A stretch of 34,196 bases of DNA from Shinella sp. SUS2 (lineage in GTDB: Bacteria; Pseudomonadota; Alphaproteobacteria; Rhizobiales; Rhizobiaceae), in contig NZ_KQ410757.1 in assembly GCF_001262505.1 (NCBI RefSeq), positions 1 through 34,196 on the forward strand, in the 5' to 3' direction. A program made the translations under genes and the position numbers. Positions within the stretch are counted from its first letter, which is position 1, and every line of letters begins with the position of its first letter. A model generated the notes under the pieces. That model saw only the letters and a list, made by a program, of their open reading frames with translations. It was not told the DNA's origin and did not search any database. Shown piece by piece: positions 7,549 to 14,845 of this stretch.

Positions 7549-8445
7549 TCGGGCCTCAGCGTGCCGGCCGCGCTTGGCATCTCATCGGGAAGTTCGCCTT
7601 CCGGGAAGATGAAGCCGCTGCCAGGTTCGAGAGCGGCGATCCCCTCGACGTTCTCGCTCTTGATCGCCGTCAGCCAGCCCGGCCCACCGGCCTGCGAATG
7701 CGAGAACAGGATGCCGGAGCCAGTCTTTGCGAACAGGGCTGCCATTGCATCCGAGATCACGCCGGCATCGTAGGGGCCGGTGTTCGGCGTCACTGAGCGG
7801 AAGAACTGGTCGAACGGAGCGGGCTGGACCGTTGCGGCGACTGTGCTGTTGCCGGCGCGGCCACGACGCGGCTGATCGACGATATAGACCGGGAAATGCC
7901 GGCGCAGGAACATCGTCTGGAAGCCTTCGCGCCCATCCGATGTGGTTTCCCAACTGCGGCCCGACTGGTAGGCGCCGTGCAGCATGACGATCGGAAGCGG
8001 CTTCGGGTCCTGGTAAAAGGCGTAGAGATGATCGCCGTGGAAGTTTTGCGCCTCGGTGGTCGGCTTGTTGTTGTCGTAGGTGCCGGACGTCTTGGCCACC
8101 GTTCCGCCGACGGCGAAGCTACCTTGCTCCTGAATAGTCAGAGGCTCGAACTTTGTCGCCTGGTGAGGCATCGCAGCCGCCAGGGAAAGCAAACCGGCCA
8201 TCACCACCATAGACGCGACGAATTGATTGCGTGAGCACAAGGCACCTATCCTTCTTCCCGTTGTCATGCCGGGAAAGATCGAGCCTATGCCATTCCGCGA
8301 TTAGATGTATCGGGATGCGTCTTTAAGGTCAGCTTCATAATTGGCAACCGCCGTTCCGGCGTTTCTCTCACCTCGTCATCGTGAACATCGTCCGCTGATG
8401 CGTGAGCGGACTTTTCGGGATCCTCAAGTGAGAGATGACGGCTGC

Positions 8446-8862
8446 TCATTCGTTTGGCAGGGCGTAGCGAAGTATGCGCAGCTCGTCTTCATCCTCAAGT
8501 GAAACCTCCAGCACCTGGTTGATCAAGTCAGGCTCCGCCTCCAACTCCGCAAGTGCCTGCTCGAAGAGTTCGATCTGCATGTCTAAATCCATGCCGGGTG
8601 GGCCATTGAGGCAGATTAGCCCGGCATGGATGGCGACGTCTGCATACTGGCCCTTGGAACCGGGAGTGTCCTTTGGACCCCGAAAATCCACGGAGTTCTT
8701 GGTTACGAATGTCCAGTCACCCTGGAGGATGATCGGCTTCAGTTCCCAATCCTTGCGGCCGGCCAAACCTATCCAGACGATGTGGCTCGTTTCCCCATGA
8801 CCTTTGCCGATTGCGAGTTTGGCAAGTTCCGGACTGAGGCATTCATCAATCAGAAATTTCAT
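8446..8862 (-). CDS. DUF5615 (PIN-like) protein, probable toxin
   Basis: This 138-residue protein begins MKFLIDECLSPEL, the signature of the DUF5615/Mut7-C-like PIN-fold group in which the early Asp (residue 6) and Glu (7) sit at the nuclease metal site. A second acidic site is suggested by TKNSVDF, where the family usually has T-x-D/N-x-D. These proteins are predicted RNases encoded with DUF433 partners in VapBC-like modules. ATG at 8862 follows AGGAAGGCGGG and overlaps the stop of the DUF433 gene as ATGA, so the two are translationally coupled. The C-terminal 40 residues are rich in Glu and Leu. Toxicity is inferred from family and context only. Confidence 0.85.
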   Translation of the reverse strand: MKFLIDECLSPELAKLAIGKGHGETSHIVWIGLAGRKDWELKPIILQGDWTFVTKNSVDFRGPKDTPGSKGQYADVAIHAGLICLNGPPGMDLDMQIELFEQALAELEAEPDLINQVLEVSLEDEDELRILRYALPNE

Positions 8863-9512
8863 CCCGCCTTCCTGCGACGGGCGACACGGCGGTCGACGAT
8901 GATAGTTGCGCCCTCGGGCAAATCGGAGGAGACGCGCGGCCGCCCACGAAGGGGGTTTGCCTCCGCGTAGATCGCAGCGAGACGCACCTTTTCCGCGTCG
9001 AGGCTTGGCCAAGTGTCCAGAATCTGCTCGATCGGGAGACCAGCCGCCGCGGAAGCGGCGACATCATAGACCGGAACACGCGTGCCATTGACGACCGGCG
9101 TGCCGCCTAAGATATCCGGCGATACCGCGACGAGTTCGCGAGCGGCCGCAAGATCGTCCAACCGCTTGCTTGTCTCCCGGACGAATGGAAGCAGGTCGAT
9201 TGTCAGGAATTCGTCGTGTACAGTCCAATCCTCGCGCAGCAGCGCAGCCCAGGCGAGCGCCCGCGAGCGCGTGAGGCGCGGACCGACGGTCTTGATTGCA
9301 AAGAGCCGCTCCTCCGAGGTCAGGCGTCTGGCGCTCTCGAAGTAAAAGGCAATGAATGAGCACGCGCCGGCGAGAATGTGCCGGCCATTGTCGAGCGAGA
9401 CAAACGCCTCTGGCAGGATATGTTCGTCGATGGCGCGGTTCACGTCGCGCAGGCTCACGCGCGAAACGACAGCGGCCTCGCTCGCCTTCAGCATTTCCGC
9501 AACCTCGGGCAT
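8859..9512 (-). CDS. DUF433-domain protein, probable antitoxin
   Basis: This 217-residue protein has two parts. Residues 1 to about 70 (MPEVAEMLKASEAAVVSRVSLRDVN) resemble a DNA-binding/helical N-terminus found in long DUF433 proteins. Residues about 130-190 carry the DUF433 core (SPDILGGTPVVNGTRVPVYDVAA, then GLPIEQILDTWPSLDAEKVRLAAIYA), a small winged-helix-like domain. The DUF433 partner is thought to neutralise the adjacent PIN-like protein. ATG at 9512 follows AGGAGG with 5-bp spacing. The upstream palindromes at 9533-9559 fit autorepression by this protein or the complex. Confidence 0.85.
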   Translation of the reverse strand: MPEVAEMLKASEAAVVSRVSLRDVNRAIDEHILPEAFVSLDNGRHILAGACSFIAFYFESARRLTSEERLFAIKTVGPRLTRSRALAWAALLREDWTVHDEFLTIDLLPFVRETSKRLDDLAAARELVAVSPDILGGTPVVNGTRVPVYDVAASAAAGLPIEQILDTWPSLDAEKVRLAAIYAEANPLRGRPRVSSDLPEGATIIVDRRVARRRKAG

Positions 9513-9532
9513 ATGGGCCTCCTGATTAATTC

Positions 9533-9559
9533 TTCCGATAGATCGGAATATATATTCCG
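9533..9559. promoter_or_regulatory. Double palindrome operator/promoter of the DUF433-DUF5615 operon
   Basis: Two dyads overlap. TTCCGAT-AG-ATCGGAA covers 9533-9548, and the perfect 16-bp palindrome CGGAATATATATTCCG covers 9544-9559. Together they give three alternating TTCCG half-sites ending 20 bp before the antitoxin start. The AT-rich centre (TATATT) could be the -10 region. The arrangement is typical of toxin-antitoxin autoregulation; binding itself is inferred. Confidence 0.6.
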
Positions 9560-9872
9560 GGCGCTACGATTACAAGATATCAGGCTCGCGTTGGGCCATT
9601 CACACCTACGCGGCGGCGTCGATCGCCTGGCTGCGGAGTGAAGACGAGAGGACATGATAGCCGACCGCCACGGCGATCTCCCGCACCTCTATTTATGTCC
9701 ATGAAAGAACATTATAATGGACATTCAACGCGATGAGCTGCTTAGAAATGTGTAGGTCGCGAGTTCGGATCCCATCAAGAGCCCACGCCTTCACCTACTT
9801 CAAACAACCTGATGAACCACTTTCTCGGCGCAGATTGCCACGCTCGGGGCGTAGCCGGACGGGCTCTCGTGG
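9560..9872. other. Intergenic region without a convincing gene
   Basis: I see no credible coding sequence in these 313 bases. They contain an inverted repeat TGTCCAT (9696-9702) / ATGGACA (9717-9723) around an AT-rich centre with a TATAAT-like hexamer (9713-9718), which looks like an orphan promoter/operator. A tRNA-3'-end-like remnant lies at 9751-9785. The combination suggests leftovers from deletion or element exchange. Confidence 0.5.
9751..9785 (+). other. tRNA 3'-end-like remnant
   Basis: GGTCGCGAGTTCGGATCCCA followed by AAGAGCCCA resembles a T-arm (GTTCGGATC loop) and acceptor end. No upstream D-arm or anticodon arm can be folded and the T-stem pairs poorly, so this is not a functional tRNA. 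Such fragments are often attachment-site scars of integrated elements. The similarity may be accidental. Confidence 0.25.
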
Positions 9873-10316
9873 CTATACTTCCTCCGCTTTCAATGACCGC
9901 TTTGGGGGACCGCTCGCCTGGCCTTCACGTTTGATGGCCCCATGGATCAGCCTTCGGAACGTGGGGCATTCCATATGCGATGGGGCCGGACAATCGGCGA
10001 TATGACGCAGTGTCTCGCGCAGCGCCGTCAGCTCCGCGATCTGTTGATCGATGTGCTGGGCCTTTCGACGCAGCAAGTCGCGGGGCAGATCCGGTAATCC
10101 ATTCCGGCCGAACATGCCGGCGATCTCCTCCAGCGAGAAACCCGCCGATTTCCCCATGGCGATCAGCTTGAGTTGCAGCAGCACCTCGGGCGGAAACTGC
10201 CGGCGCAGGCCGTGACGCGATACCGAGGCGATCAGACCCACTTCCTCATAATAGCGCAGGGCCGACGGCTTGATCCCTGTGCGCGCGGCAACCTCACCGA
10301 TATCCAGGAATTTCAT
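9873..10316 (-). CDS. MerR-family transcriptional regulator
   Basis: This 147-residue regulator has an N-terminal MerR winged helix (IGEVAARTGIKPSALRYYEEVGLI, residues about 5-28, then the RRQFPPEVL recognition wing). A dimerisation helix (about 80-115) follows, then a C-terminal pair of cysteines in DCPAPSHMECPTF that could bind metal or sense redox state. I prefer ATG at 10316 (MKFLDIGEV) over 10328 because the family starts there and GAGG lies in front. It is divergent from the MFS transporter, and the SoxR-box-like dyad at 10323-10340 lies between them. That points to control of the pump, which is now truncated, so this regulator may be orphaned. Confidence 0.9.
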   Translation of the reverse strand: MKFLDIGEVAARTGIKPSALRYYEEVGLIASVSRHGLRRQFPPEVLLQLKLIAMGKSAGFSLEEIAGMFGRNGLPDLPRDLLRRKAQHIDQQIAELTALRETLRHIADCPAPSHMECPTFRRLIHGAIKREGQASGPPKRSLKAEEV

Positions 10317-10322
10317 GCTTAA

Positions 10323-10340
10323 CCTCAAGTTGGCTTGAAG
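10323..10340. promoter_or_regulatory. MerR-type operator (SoxR-box-like dyad)
   Basis: CCTCAAGTTGGCTTGAAG is an 18-bp dyad (arms CCTCAAG/CTTGAAG, one mismatch). It closely resembles the SoxR-class box CCTCAAG-N4-CTTGAGG. It lies between the divergent MerR and MFS starts, the usual place for MerR activators. Binding is inferred. Confidence 0.6.
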
Positions 10341-10385
10341 TGGCAGCTTGCTCCTCAGTTAATCATTCGACAAGAGGAAACGACA

Positions 10386-10714
10386 TTGGACACCATCAAT
10401 TCACCCCGATCGCTGACGGGTAGAACCGGCATCACGATCGCCCTGTCGCTGGCCACTGGTCTGGCCTCGCTCGGCACCAGCATTGCCAACACCGCCTTGC
10501 CTGAATTGGCAACGGCCTTTGCCGCGCCGCTTCCGCAGGTGCAGGCCGTCACGGTGGCCTATCTCGCCAGCCTGACGGTCTGCGTCGTCGTCGCCGGCCG
10601 TCTTGCCGATCGTTTCGGTGCCAAGGCGATGCTCGTGCTGGGCCTGGTGCTGTTTGCGTTGGCCACCGGGCTGTGCGCCGCCGCGCCGACCTTGTCGGTG
10701 CTGATCGTTGCAAG
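10386..10714 (+). pseudogene. MFS (DHA-type) transporter, truncated after about 110 residues
   Basis: A TTG at 10386 behind AGAGGAAA begins a typical drug:H+ antiporter N-terminus. The first membrane span is TGITIALSLATGLASLGTSI with NTALPELATAF after it. The second span includes VTVAYLASLTVCVVVAG, followed by the MFS signature loop GRLADRFGAK, and a third span is VLGLVLFALATGLCAAA. Homology stops at LIVART (about 10714), where IS5-family transposase sequence takes over. A full transporter needs 12-14 spans, so the product would be non-functional. The intact MerR operator upstream suggests that the loss is fairly recent. Confidence 0.75.
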
Positions 10715-10939
10715 GACGTTTCGACGAGCGCGGTACCGAGGCTGTGATCCCCCGCCATGTCGAAACCGCAAGGTCCAGTACGAGTACGACCGCGCCGTTT
10801 ACAAGCAGCGCAACGTCATCGAGCGTATGTTCTGCCGTCTCAAGGACTGGCGTCGCCTCGCCACCCGCTTGATCGCAACATCAAAAACTTCATGGGTGCC
10901 GTCGCTCTCGCCGCAGCCGTCATCTGGTGGCTGTCGTGA
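10715..10939 (+). pseudogene. IS5-family transposase, C-terminal remnant with frameshifts
   Basis: Three consecutive frames carry recognisable IS5-group transposase C-terminus. DERGTEAVIP lies around 10723-10752. NRKVQYEYDRAVYKQRNVIE and MFCRLKDWRRLATR lie around 10768-10869. DRNIKNFMGAVALAAAVIWW runs to the TGA at 10937-10939. The catalytic Glu of the Y-x2-R-x3-E-x6-K signature (YKQRNVIERMFCRLK) is present, but the N-terminal two thirds and the left end are missing and two frameshifts separate the segments. It is joined directly to the truncated MFS gene, so an insertion followed by deletion is likely. Confidence 0.75.
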
Positions 10940-10944
10940 GTCCA

Positions 10945-10980
10945 GACCCTAGACGCCGGCCCATTACGGCATCTAGGGTC
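10945..10980 (-). terminator. Stem-loop at the end of the CUT1 operon
   Basis: Arms 10945-10958 and 10967-10980 pair over 14 bp with one mismatch around an 8-base loop. The minus-strand stop codon of the last operon gene (10973-10975) lies in the stem. There is no T-run, so it may act as a 3' stabiliser or weak terminator for the operon. Confidence 0.55.
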
Positions 10981-11965
10981 CCCAATCTAAGACAATGAAC
11001 GGCTCAGCAATGTCGCGTTGCATGATGCCGGCATAGAGCATTTCGGGCGCCCCGGGCGTCGCCCGATGGATTAGGCCATCGAGCGGGATTCTGTCTTGGG
11101 CGAGCCAGGTCAGGGCGCGGGAGAAGCCGCTGAAAATCGAATGCGGCGCATTGTTGTAGCCTTCCAGCAGTTCCTCCCACAGGAAACTCCTGCCGTGCAT
11201 GGGCAATTCCCATTCCCAGCCCGAACGAAGCGTGACGTGCTTGAAGAACACGGCGTTGGTAATGTCATGCGCCGTGAGGTCGGTGTATTTCCGCCACGGT
11301 ACGCCGACAAGGACGACCTCCCCCATGCGGCGGACCATATTGCAGCCTTCCAGCACCGCGCCCTCATGACCTGAACAATCGACGACAAGCGCCACCCGGC
11401 CCTGGATATCCGGATCGTCGAGGGGCATCTGCGCGCGGGTGTCGGCGATGCCGCTCTGTTCGAGTTGCCTGCGCCGCAGCGCGTCGGGATCCACGACCGT
11501 AACGAGGTAACCGCCGATCCGGAACAGGTGAGCGGCGAGGAAGCCGACGGGACCTGCGCCCGTGATGACGACGCGATCGCCCGGTCGAGCCCTGGTTGTC
11601 ATCAAGGTCGTCATGGAAACGCCCATCAGGCGCGCGATGACCGCGGTGTCGGGCGCCATGCCCTCCGGCAGGAGAAGCGTGTTCTCGGCGGCATGGGTCT
11701 GCGTCGATCGATGATAGCCCATAGCAAAGCGCCGCTCGCCCGGCTTCACGCCCGTAACGCCCTCGCCGATCTCCTCGACTTCGAAGACCGCGGCATAACC
11801 TGGCCGGACGGGGAACGTATCGCCATTGGCCCAGCCGATCTCCGTGCCCTGGCTGATCAGCGTGCAGAGCGTTCGCCCCCGGATCTCGCCGGGCTGGAGC
11901 AGGAGATCGTCATAGGATCGGAGTTCGAAGGTCTGGCGGGCGGGAATGATGATTTCTGATGGCAT
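10973..11965 (-). CDS. MDR-family (zinc-independent type) alcohol dehydrogenase
   Basis: This 330-residue medium-chain dehydrogenase/reductase is probably an NAD(P)-dependent oxidoreductase. Residues about 10-130 form the GroES-like domain and about 130-270 the Rossmann fold, with GAGPVGFLAAHL as dinucleotide motif and VVDPDALRRRQLE after it. The usual catalytic zinc ligands are absent: CTLISQGTE replaces the C-G-T-D region and RPGYAAVFEV replaces G-H-E. This matches the threonine-dehydrogenase-like subgroup that lacks catalytic zinc. I chose ATG at 11965 (MPSEIII); an upstream ATG at 12058 reads antisense to the ATPase end. It starts 10 bp after the ATPase stop, so it is the last gene of the CUT1 operon and probably oxidises or reduces the imported compound. 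Confidence 0.85.
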   Translation of the reverse strand: MPSEIIIPARQTFELRSYDDLLLQPGEIRGRTLCTLISQGTEIGWANGDTFPVRPGYAAVFEVEEIGEGVTGVKPGERRFAMGYHRSTQTHAAENTLLLPEGMAPDTAVIARLMGVSMTTLMTTRARPGDRVVITGAGPVGFLAAHLFRIGGYLVTVVDPDALRRRQLEQSGIADTRAQMPLDDPDIQGRVALVVDCSGHEGAVLEGCNMVRRMGEVVLVGVPWRKYTDLTAHDITNAVFFKHVTLRSGWEWELPMHGRSFLWEELLEGYNNAPHSIFSGFSRALTWLAQDRIPLDGLIHRATPGAPEMLYAGIMQRDIAEPFIVLDWGP

Positions 11966-11975
11966 ATCGAGACTT

Positions 11976-13049
11976 TCAGGAAAGGAGCGTGGCGCCGGTC
12001 GCCGCATCGAAGAGATGCAGGCCGGCCGTGTTGAAGGCGATGTGAACCGACGCGTCATTTGCCGGGCGGCTTGCCGCGGAAACCTGCGCGATCAGTTCGT
12101 GAGGACCGACCCGCAGATCGAGGAGCGCGTCGTCGCCGAGATATTCGGTCACCTCGACGGTGGCGCGCAGGGCGCCGGGCGCATCCGCAGACACCAAAGT
12201 GACATCCGAGGGACGGATGCCGATCAGCACGGCCTGACCCTCCGTCAGGCGACCGGTGAAACGGTCGGGCAGGGGGAGGGTGAAGGCCTCGGCTTGCAGC
12301 TTTCCGCCCATCTGGCGCGCCGGCACGAGATTCATGGCCGGGCTGCCGATGAAGGTCGCGACGAAGGTATTGGCGGGCCGGGTATAAACGTCTTCCGGAC
12401 TGCCGACCTGTTCGACATGGCCATCCCGCATGATGACGATTTTGTCGGCCAGCGTCATGGCTTCAACCTGGTCGTGGGTAACGTAGAGCACGGTGGTGCC
12501 AAGCCGCTTGTGCAGCTTGCCGATCTCCCATCGCACCTGGGTGCGCAGCTTTGCGTCGAGGTTGGACAGGGGTTCGTCGAACAGGAAGACGTCGGGGGTC
12601 CGGACCATGGCGCGGCCCATCGCGACGCGCTGACGCTGGCCGCCCGACAGCGCCGAGGGTTTGCGCGCCAGCAGCGCGTCGAGGCCGAGGATGGCGGCGG
12701 TCTCGCGAACGCGGCGGTCGACTTCGCCGGGCGCGAGCCGCAATGGACGCAAGGCGAATTCCATGTTCTGCCGAACGGTCATGTGCGGGTAGAGCGCGTA
12801 ATTCTGGAAGACCATGGCGATGCCGCGATCTTTCGGGGCCACGTCGTTGACGACGCGGCCGCCGATCGAGAGCGTTCCGCCGGAGACGTCTTCCAGCCCG
12901 GCCACCATGCGCAGGGTCGTGGTTTTCCCGCAGCCGGAAGGGCCGAGAAGCACGACGAACTCTCCATTTTCGATCGTCAGGTCGATGCCGTGCACGACCT
13001 CGAACGCGCCGTAGCGCTTGACCACTTTTTCCAGTGCGATGGACGACAT
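11976..13049 (-). CDS. CUT1 ABC importer ATP-binding protein (MalK/UgpC type)
   Basis: This 357-residue ATPase powers the importer. Walker A GPSGCGKTT is at residues 36-44, the Q-loop at MVFQNYALYP (about 79-88), the signature LSGGQ at 134-138, Walker B VFLFDEP at about 154-160 and the switch histidine in YVTHDQVEAMTL near 190. The C-terminal 120 residues form the OB-fold regulatory domain of MalK-type ATPases (IGIRPSDVTLV). Such ATPases can serve several sugar importers. It follows the permease by 10 bp. Confidence 0.96.
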   Translation of the reverse strand: MSSIALEKVVKRYGAFEVVHGIDLTIENGEFVVLLGPSGCGKTTTLRMVAGLEDVSGGTLSIGGRVVNDVAPKDRGIAMVFQNYALYPHMTVRQNMEFALRPLRLAPGEVDRRVRETAAILGLDALLARKPSALSGGQRQRVAMGRAMVRTPDVFLFDEPLSNLDAKLRTQVRWEIGKLHKRLGTTVLYVTHDQVEAMTLADKIVIMRDGHVEQVGSPEDVYTRPANTFVATFIGSPAMNLVPARQMGGKLQAEAFTLPLPDRFTGRLTEGQAVLIGIRPSDVTLVSADAPGALRATVEVTEYLGDDALLDLRVGPHELIAQVSAASRPANDASVHIAFNTAGLHLFDAATGATLLS

Positions 13050-13059
13050 GCGTCTCTCC

Positions 13060-13884
13060 TTACTTGACTGAGCCCATCGTCAGGCCGCGCACCAGCCAAC
13101 GCTGGCAGGTCAGCACGAAGACGACGCCGGGGATGAGGATGATGAAGGAACCGGCCATGATGCGGCCCCACTGGACCGCGTCGGACGACCAGAAGGACAT
13201 GACGGCAACGGTCGCGGTCTGCGCCTTCGAGCCCGTCAGCATCAGGGCGAACAGGAACTCGTTCCAGGAGAAGATGAAGCAGAACACCGCCGAGACCGCG
13301 AGTCCGGGTGCCGCGAGCGGCAGCGTGACCCGCCAGAAGGTTTCGAGGATGCCGTAGCCGTCGACCATGGCCGCCTCCTCGAGGGCCGAGGGGACCTCGT
13401 CGAAGAAGCCCTTCATCAGCCAGACGACCAGCGGGATGTTGGCGGTGGAATAGACGATGATCAGGGCGAGCGGTGTATCGAGCAGGCCGGCGGTCTTGAA
13501 GATGATGTAGTAGGGGACGACCACCGTGATTGGCGGGAACATGCGCAGCGACAGGATCCAGAAGGCGACGTCGTTCATGCGTCTGTGCCGGATACGGCTG
13601 ATCGCATAGGCGGCGAGCGATCCGAAGACGAGGCTGATGGCCGTCGAGCCGAGGGCGACGATCAGGCTGTTGCCGATGAACTTCAGGAAGGGTCGCGCCG
13701 TGAAGAGCACGTGATAGTGCTCCCAGGTCGGGGTGAAGAAGAACGCCGGCGGTTTCTGGAACATGATCGGTGCGGGTTTCACCGATGAGGACGCGACGAG
13801 ATAGATCGGCGTCAGAAAGACGATCAGCACCACGGCGAGAAGCAGATAGACGAGAATGGCCTGACGGGTAGAGGGCTTGTTCAT
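13060..13884 (-). CDS. CUT1 ABC importer permease (MalG type)
   Basis: This 274-residue inner-membrane permease has six predicted spans, the first at residues about 9-31. The cytoplasmic EAA loop, EEAAMVDGYG-N11-LPLAAP (about 169-190), docks onto the ATPase. The short N-terminus and sequence class fit the MalG subunit of carbohydrate importers. It is 4 bp from the upstream permease gene, so the two are surely co-transcribed. Confidence 0.95.
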   Translation of the reverse strand: MNKPSTRQAILVYLLLAVVLIVFLTPIYLVASSSVKPAPIMFQKPPAFFFTPTWEHYHVLFTARPFLKFIGNSLIVALGSTAISLVFGSLAAYAISRIRHRRMNDVAFWILSLRMFPPITVVVPYYIIFKTAGLLDTPLALIIVYSTANIPLVVWLMKGFFDEVPSALEEAAMVDGYGILETFWRVTLPLAAPGLAVSAVFCFIFSWNEFLFALMLTGSKAQTATVAVMSFWSSDAVQWGRIMAGSFIILIPGVVFVLTCQRWLVRGLTMGSVK

Positions 13885-13888
13885 GGGA

Positions 13889-14779
13889 CTACTCCGTCGC
13901 CGCGCGGTCGCGGTTCAGCGACTTGAAGAAGAAGGTGACGAGGATGGTGATGATGGCCAGCGAGACGAAGGAGGCGGCCGCGCCCGTGCCCATGCGCCAG
14001 AAGGTGAAGGACTCGCGGTAGATGAACATGGAGAGCACTTCGGTGGAATCGCCCGGACCCCCCTTCGTGAGCACGAAGATGACGTCGTAGATCTTGAAGG
14101 CGTCGATCGCGCGCAGGAACATCAGGCTGACCAGCACCGGCTTCAACTGCGGCAGCGTCACCCGCCAGAAGACGTCCCAGCGCGAATTGCCGTCGATCAG
14201 GGCAGCCTCGTAAGGCTCCGGCGACAGCGAATGCAATGCAGCCGCGGTGCCCATCATGATGAAGGGCGTCCATTGCCAGATATCGGCGATCGCGATCGCC
14301 CAGAGCGCCCAGTTGGTGGTGGTGATCCAGCCGACGCCGGACAGGCCGACGAGGCCGAGGAAATAGTTGAGGTAACCGAGTTCCGGGAAGTAGAGGAACA
14401 GCCAGACGAGCCCCACGATGACGGGCGAGATCATCATCGGGATCAGAAGGAGGGTTCGCGCAAGACCCATTCCGGGCAACCGCTGGGTAACGAGAAGCGC
14501 AATGCCGACGCCGAGCACAAGCTGGATGGAGAGCGTCATCACCATCAGTTTGAGGGTCGTGGCAAGCGCATGCAGGAACGGGTCAGAGGACAGAATCTCG
14601 GCATAGTTCGCCCAACCGACGAAGATGCGCGGAATAAAGGGCTTGGCGAGGTCGTAGTTACGGAACGACAGCCATCCCGCATAGAGCATCGGATAGATCG
14701 TCGTGAGGAAAAGGACGGCGACGACGGGCAGCAGGAAAAGAAGGAAGATGCGCCTGTTGCGCGTTGCTTGATAGGCCAT
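13889..14779 (-). CDS. CUT1 ABC importer permease (MalF type)
   Basis: This 296-residue membrane protein is the second transmembrane subunit. Span 1 is FLLFLLPVVAVLFLTTIYPM (residues about 12-31), and the EAA loop reads YEAALIDGNSRWDVFWRVTL followed by PQLKP (about 198-222). A GGAG precedes ATG at 14779. It pairs with the MalG-type subunit downstream. The gap to the binding-protein gene holds a strong stem-loop (14802-14831). Confidence 0.95.
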   Translation of the reverse strand: MAYQATRNRRIFLLFLLPVVAVLFLTTIYPMLYAGWLSFRNYDLAKPFIPRIFVGWANYAEILSSDPFLHALATTLKLMVMTLSIQLVLGVGIALLVTQRLPGMGLARTLLLIPMMISPVIVGLVWLFLYFPELGYLNYFLGLVGLSGVGWITTTNWALWAIAIADIWQWTPFIMMGTAAALHSLSPEPYEAALIDGNSRWDVFWRVTLPQLKPVLVSLMFLRAIDAFKIYDVIFVLTKGGPGDSTEVLSMFIYRESFTFWRMGTGAAASFVSLAIITILVTFFFKSLNRDRAATE

Positions 14780-14801
14780 GTCGGAACTCCGGCGGTGAGG
14801 G

Positions 14802-14831
14802 GCGCCGCCCCAGGGGGGCAGGGGGCGGCGC
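14802..14831 (-). terminator. Stem-loop between CUT1 binding protein and permease
   Basis: GCGCCGCCCC (14802-14811) pairs perfectly with GGGGCGGCGC (14822-14831) around a 10-base loop. It lies just after the binding-protein stop. Such hairpins usually protect the upstream message and lower expression of the membrane genes, giving binding protein in excess. There is no T-run. Confidence 0.65.
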
Positions 14832-14845
14832 GGCGAACGTGCGCG

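Larger units (their letters stand above)
7428..8267 (-). pseudogene. Secreted alpha/beta hydrolase, C-terminus lost and replaced
   Basis: Residues about 15-32 form a signal sequence (FVASMVVMAGLLSLAAA). The alpha/beta-hydrolase core follows, with the oxyanion segment MLHGAYQSGRSWE, the DQPRRGRAGNS strand and loop, and a nucleophile elbow ILFSHSQAGGPG whose serine is in S-H-S-Q-A rather than the usual G-x-S-x-G. Recognisable sequence ends at MPSAAGTL (about 7560). Members I know continue another 100 or so residues, including the catalytic histidine region. Here a 40-residue unrelated tail, entering through the 27-bp repeat, replaces it. ATG at 8267 lacks a good ribosome-binding site; TTG at 8240 has GAAGGA in front. 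The frame is open, but the enzyme is probably inactive. Confidence 0.65.

Noticed and set aside
9751..9785. Functional tRNA gene
   Set aside because: Only a T-arm and acceptor-like end is present, with poor stem pairing and no anticodon arm.
9733..10005. Plus-strand open frame over the tRNA-like fragment and the MerR 3' end
   Set aside because: Its sequence (SRVRIPSRAH) is the kind produced by translating through tRNA ends, and it overlaps the MerR gene in antisense.
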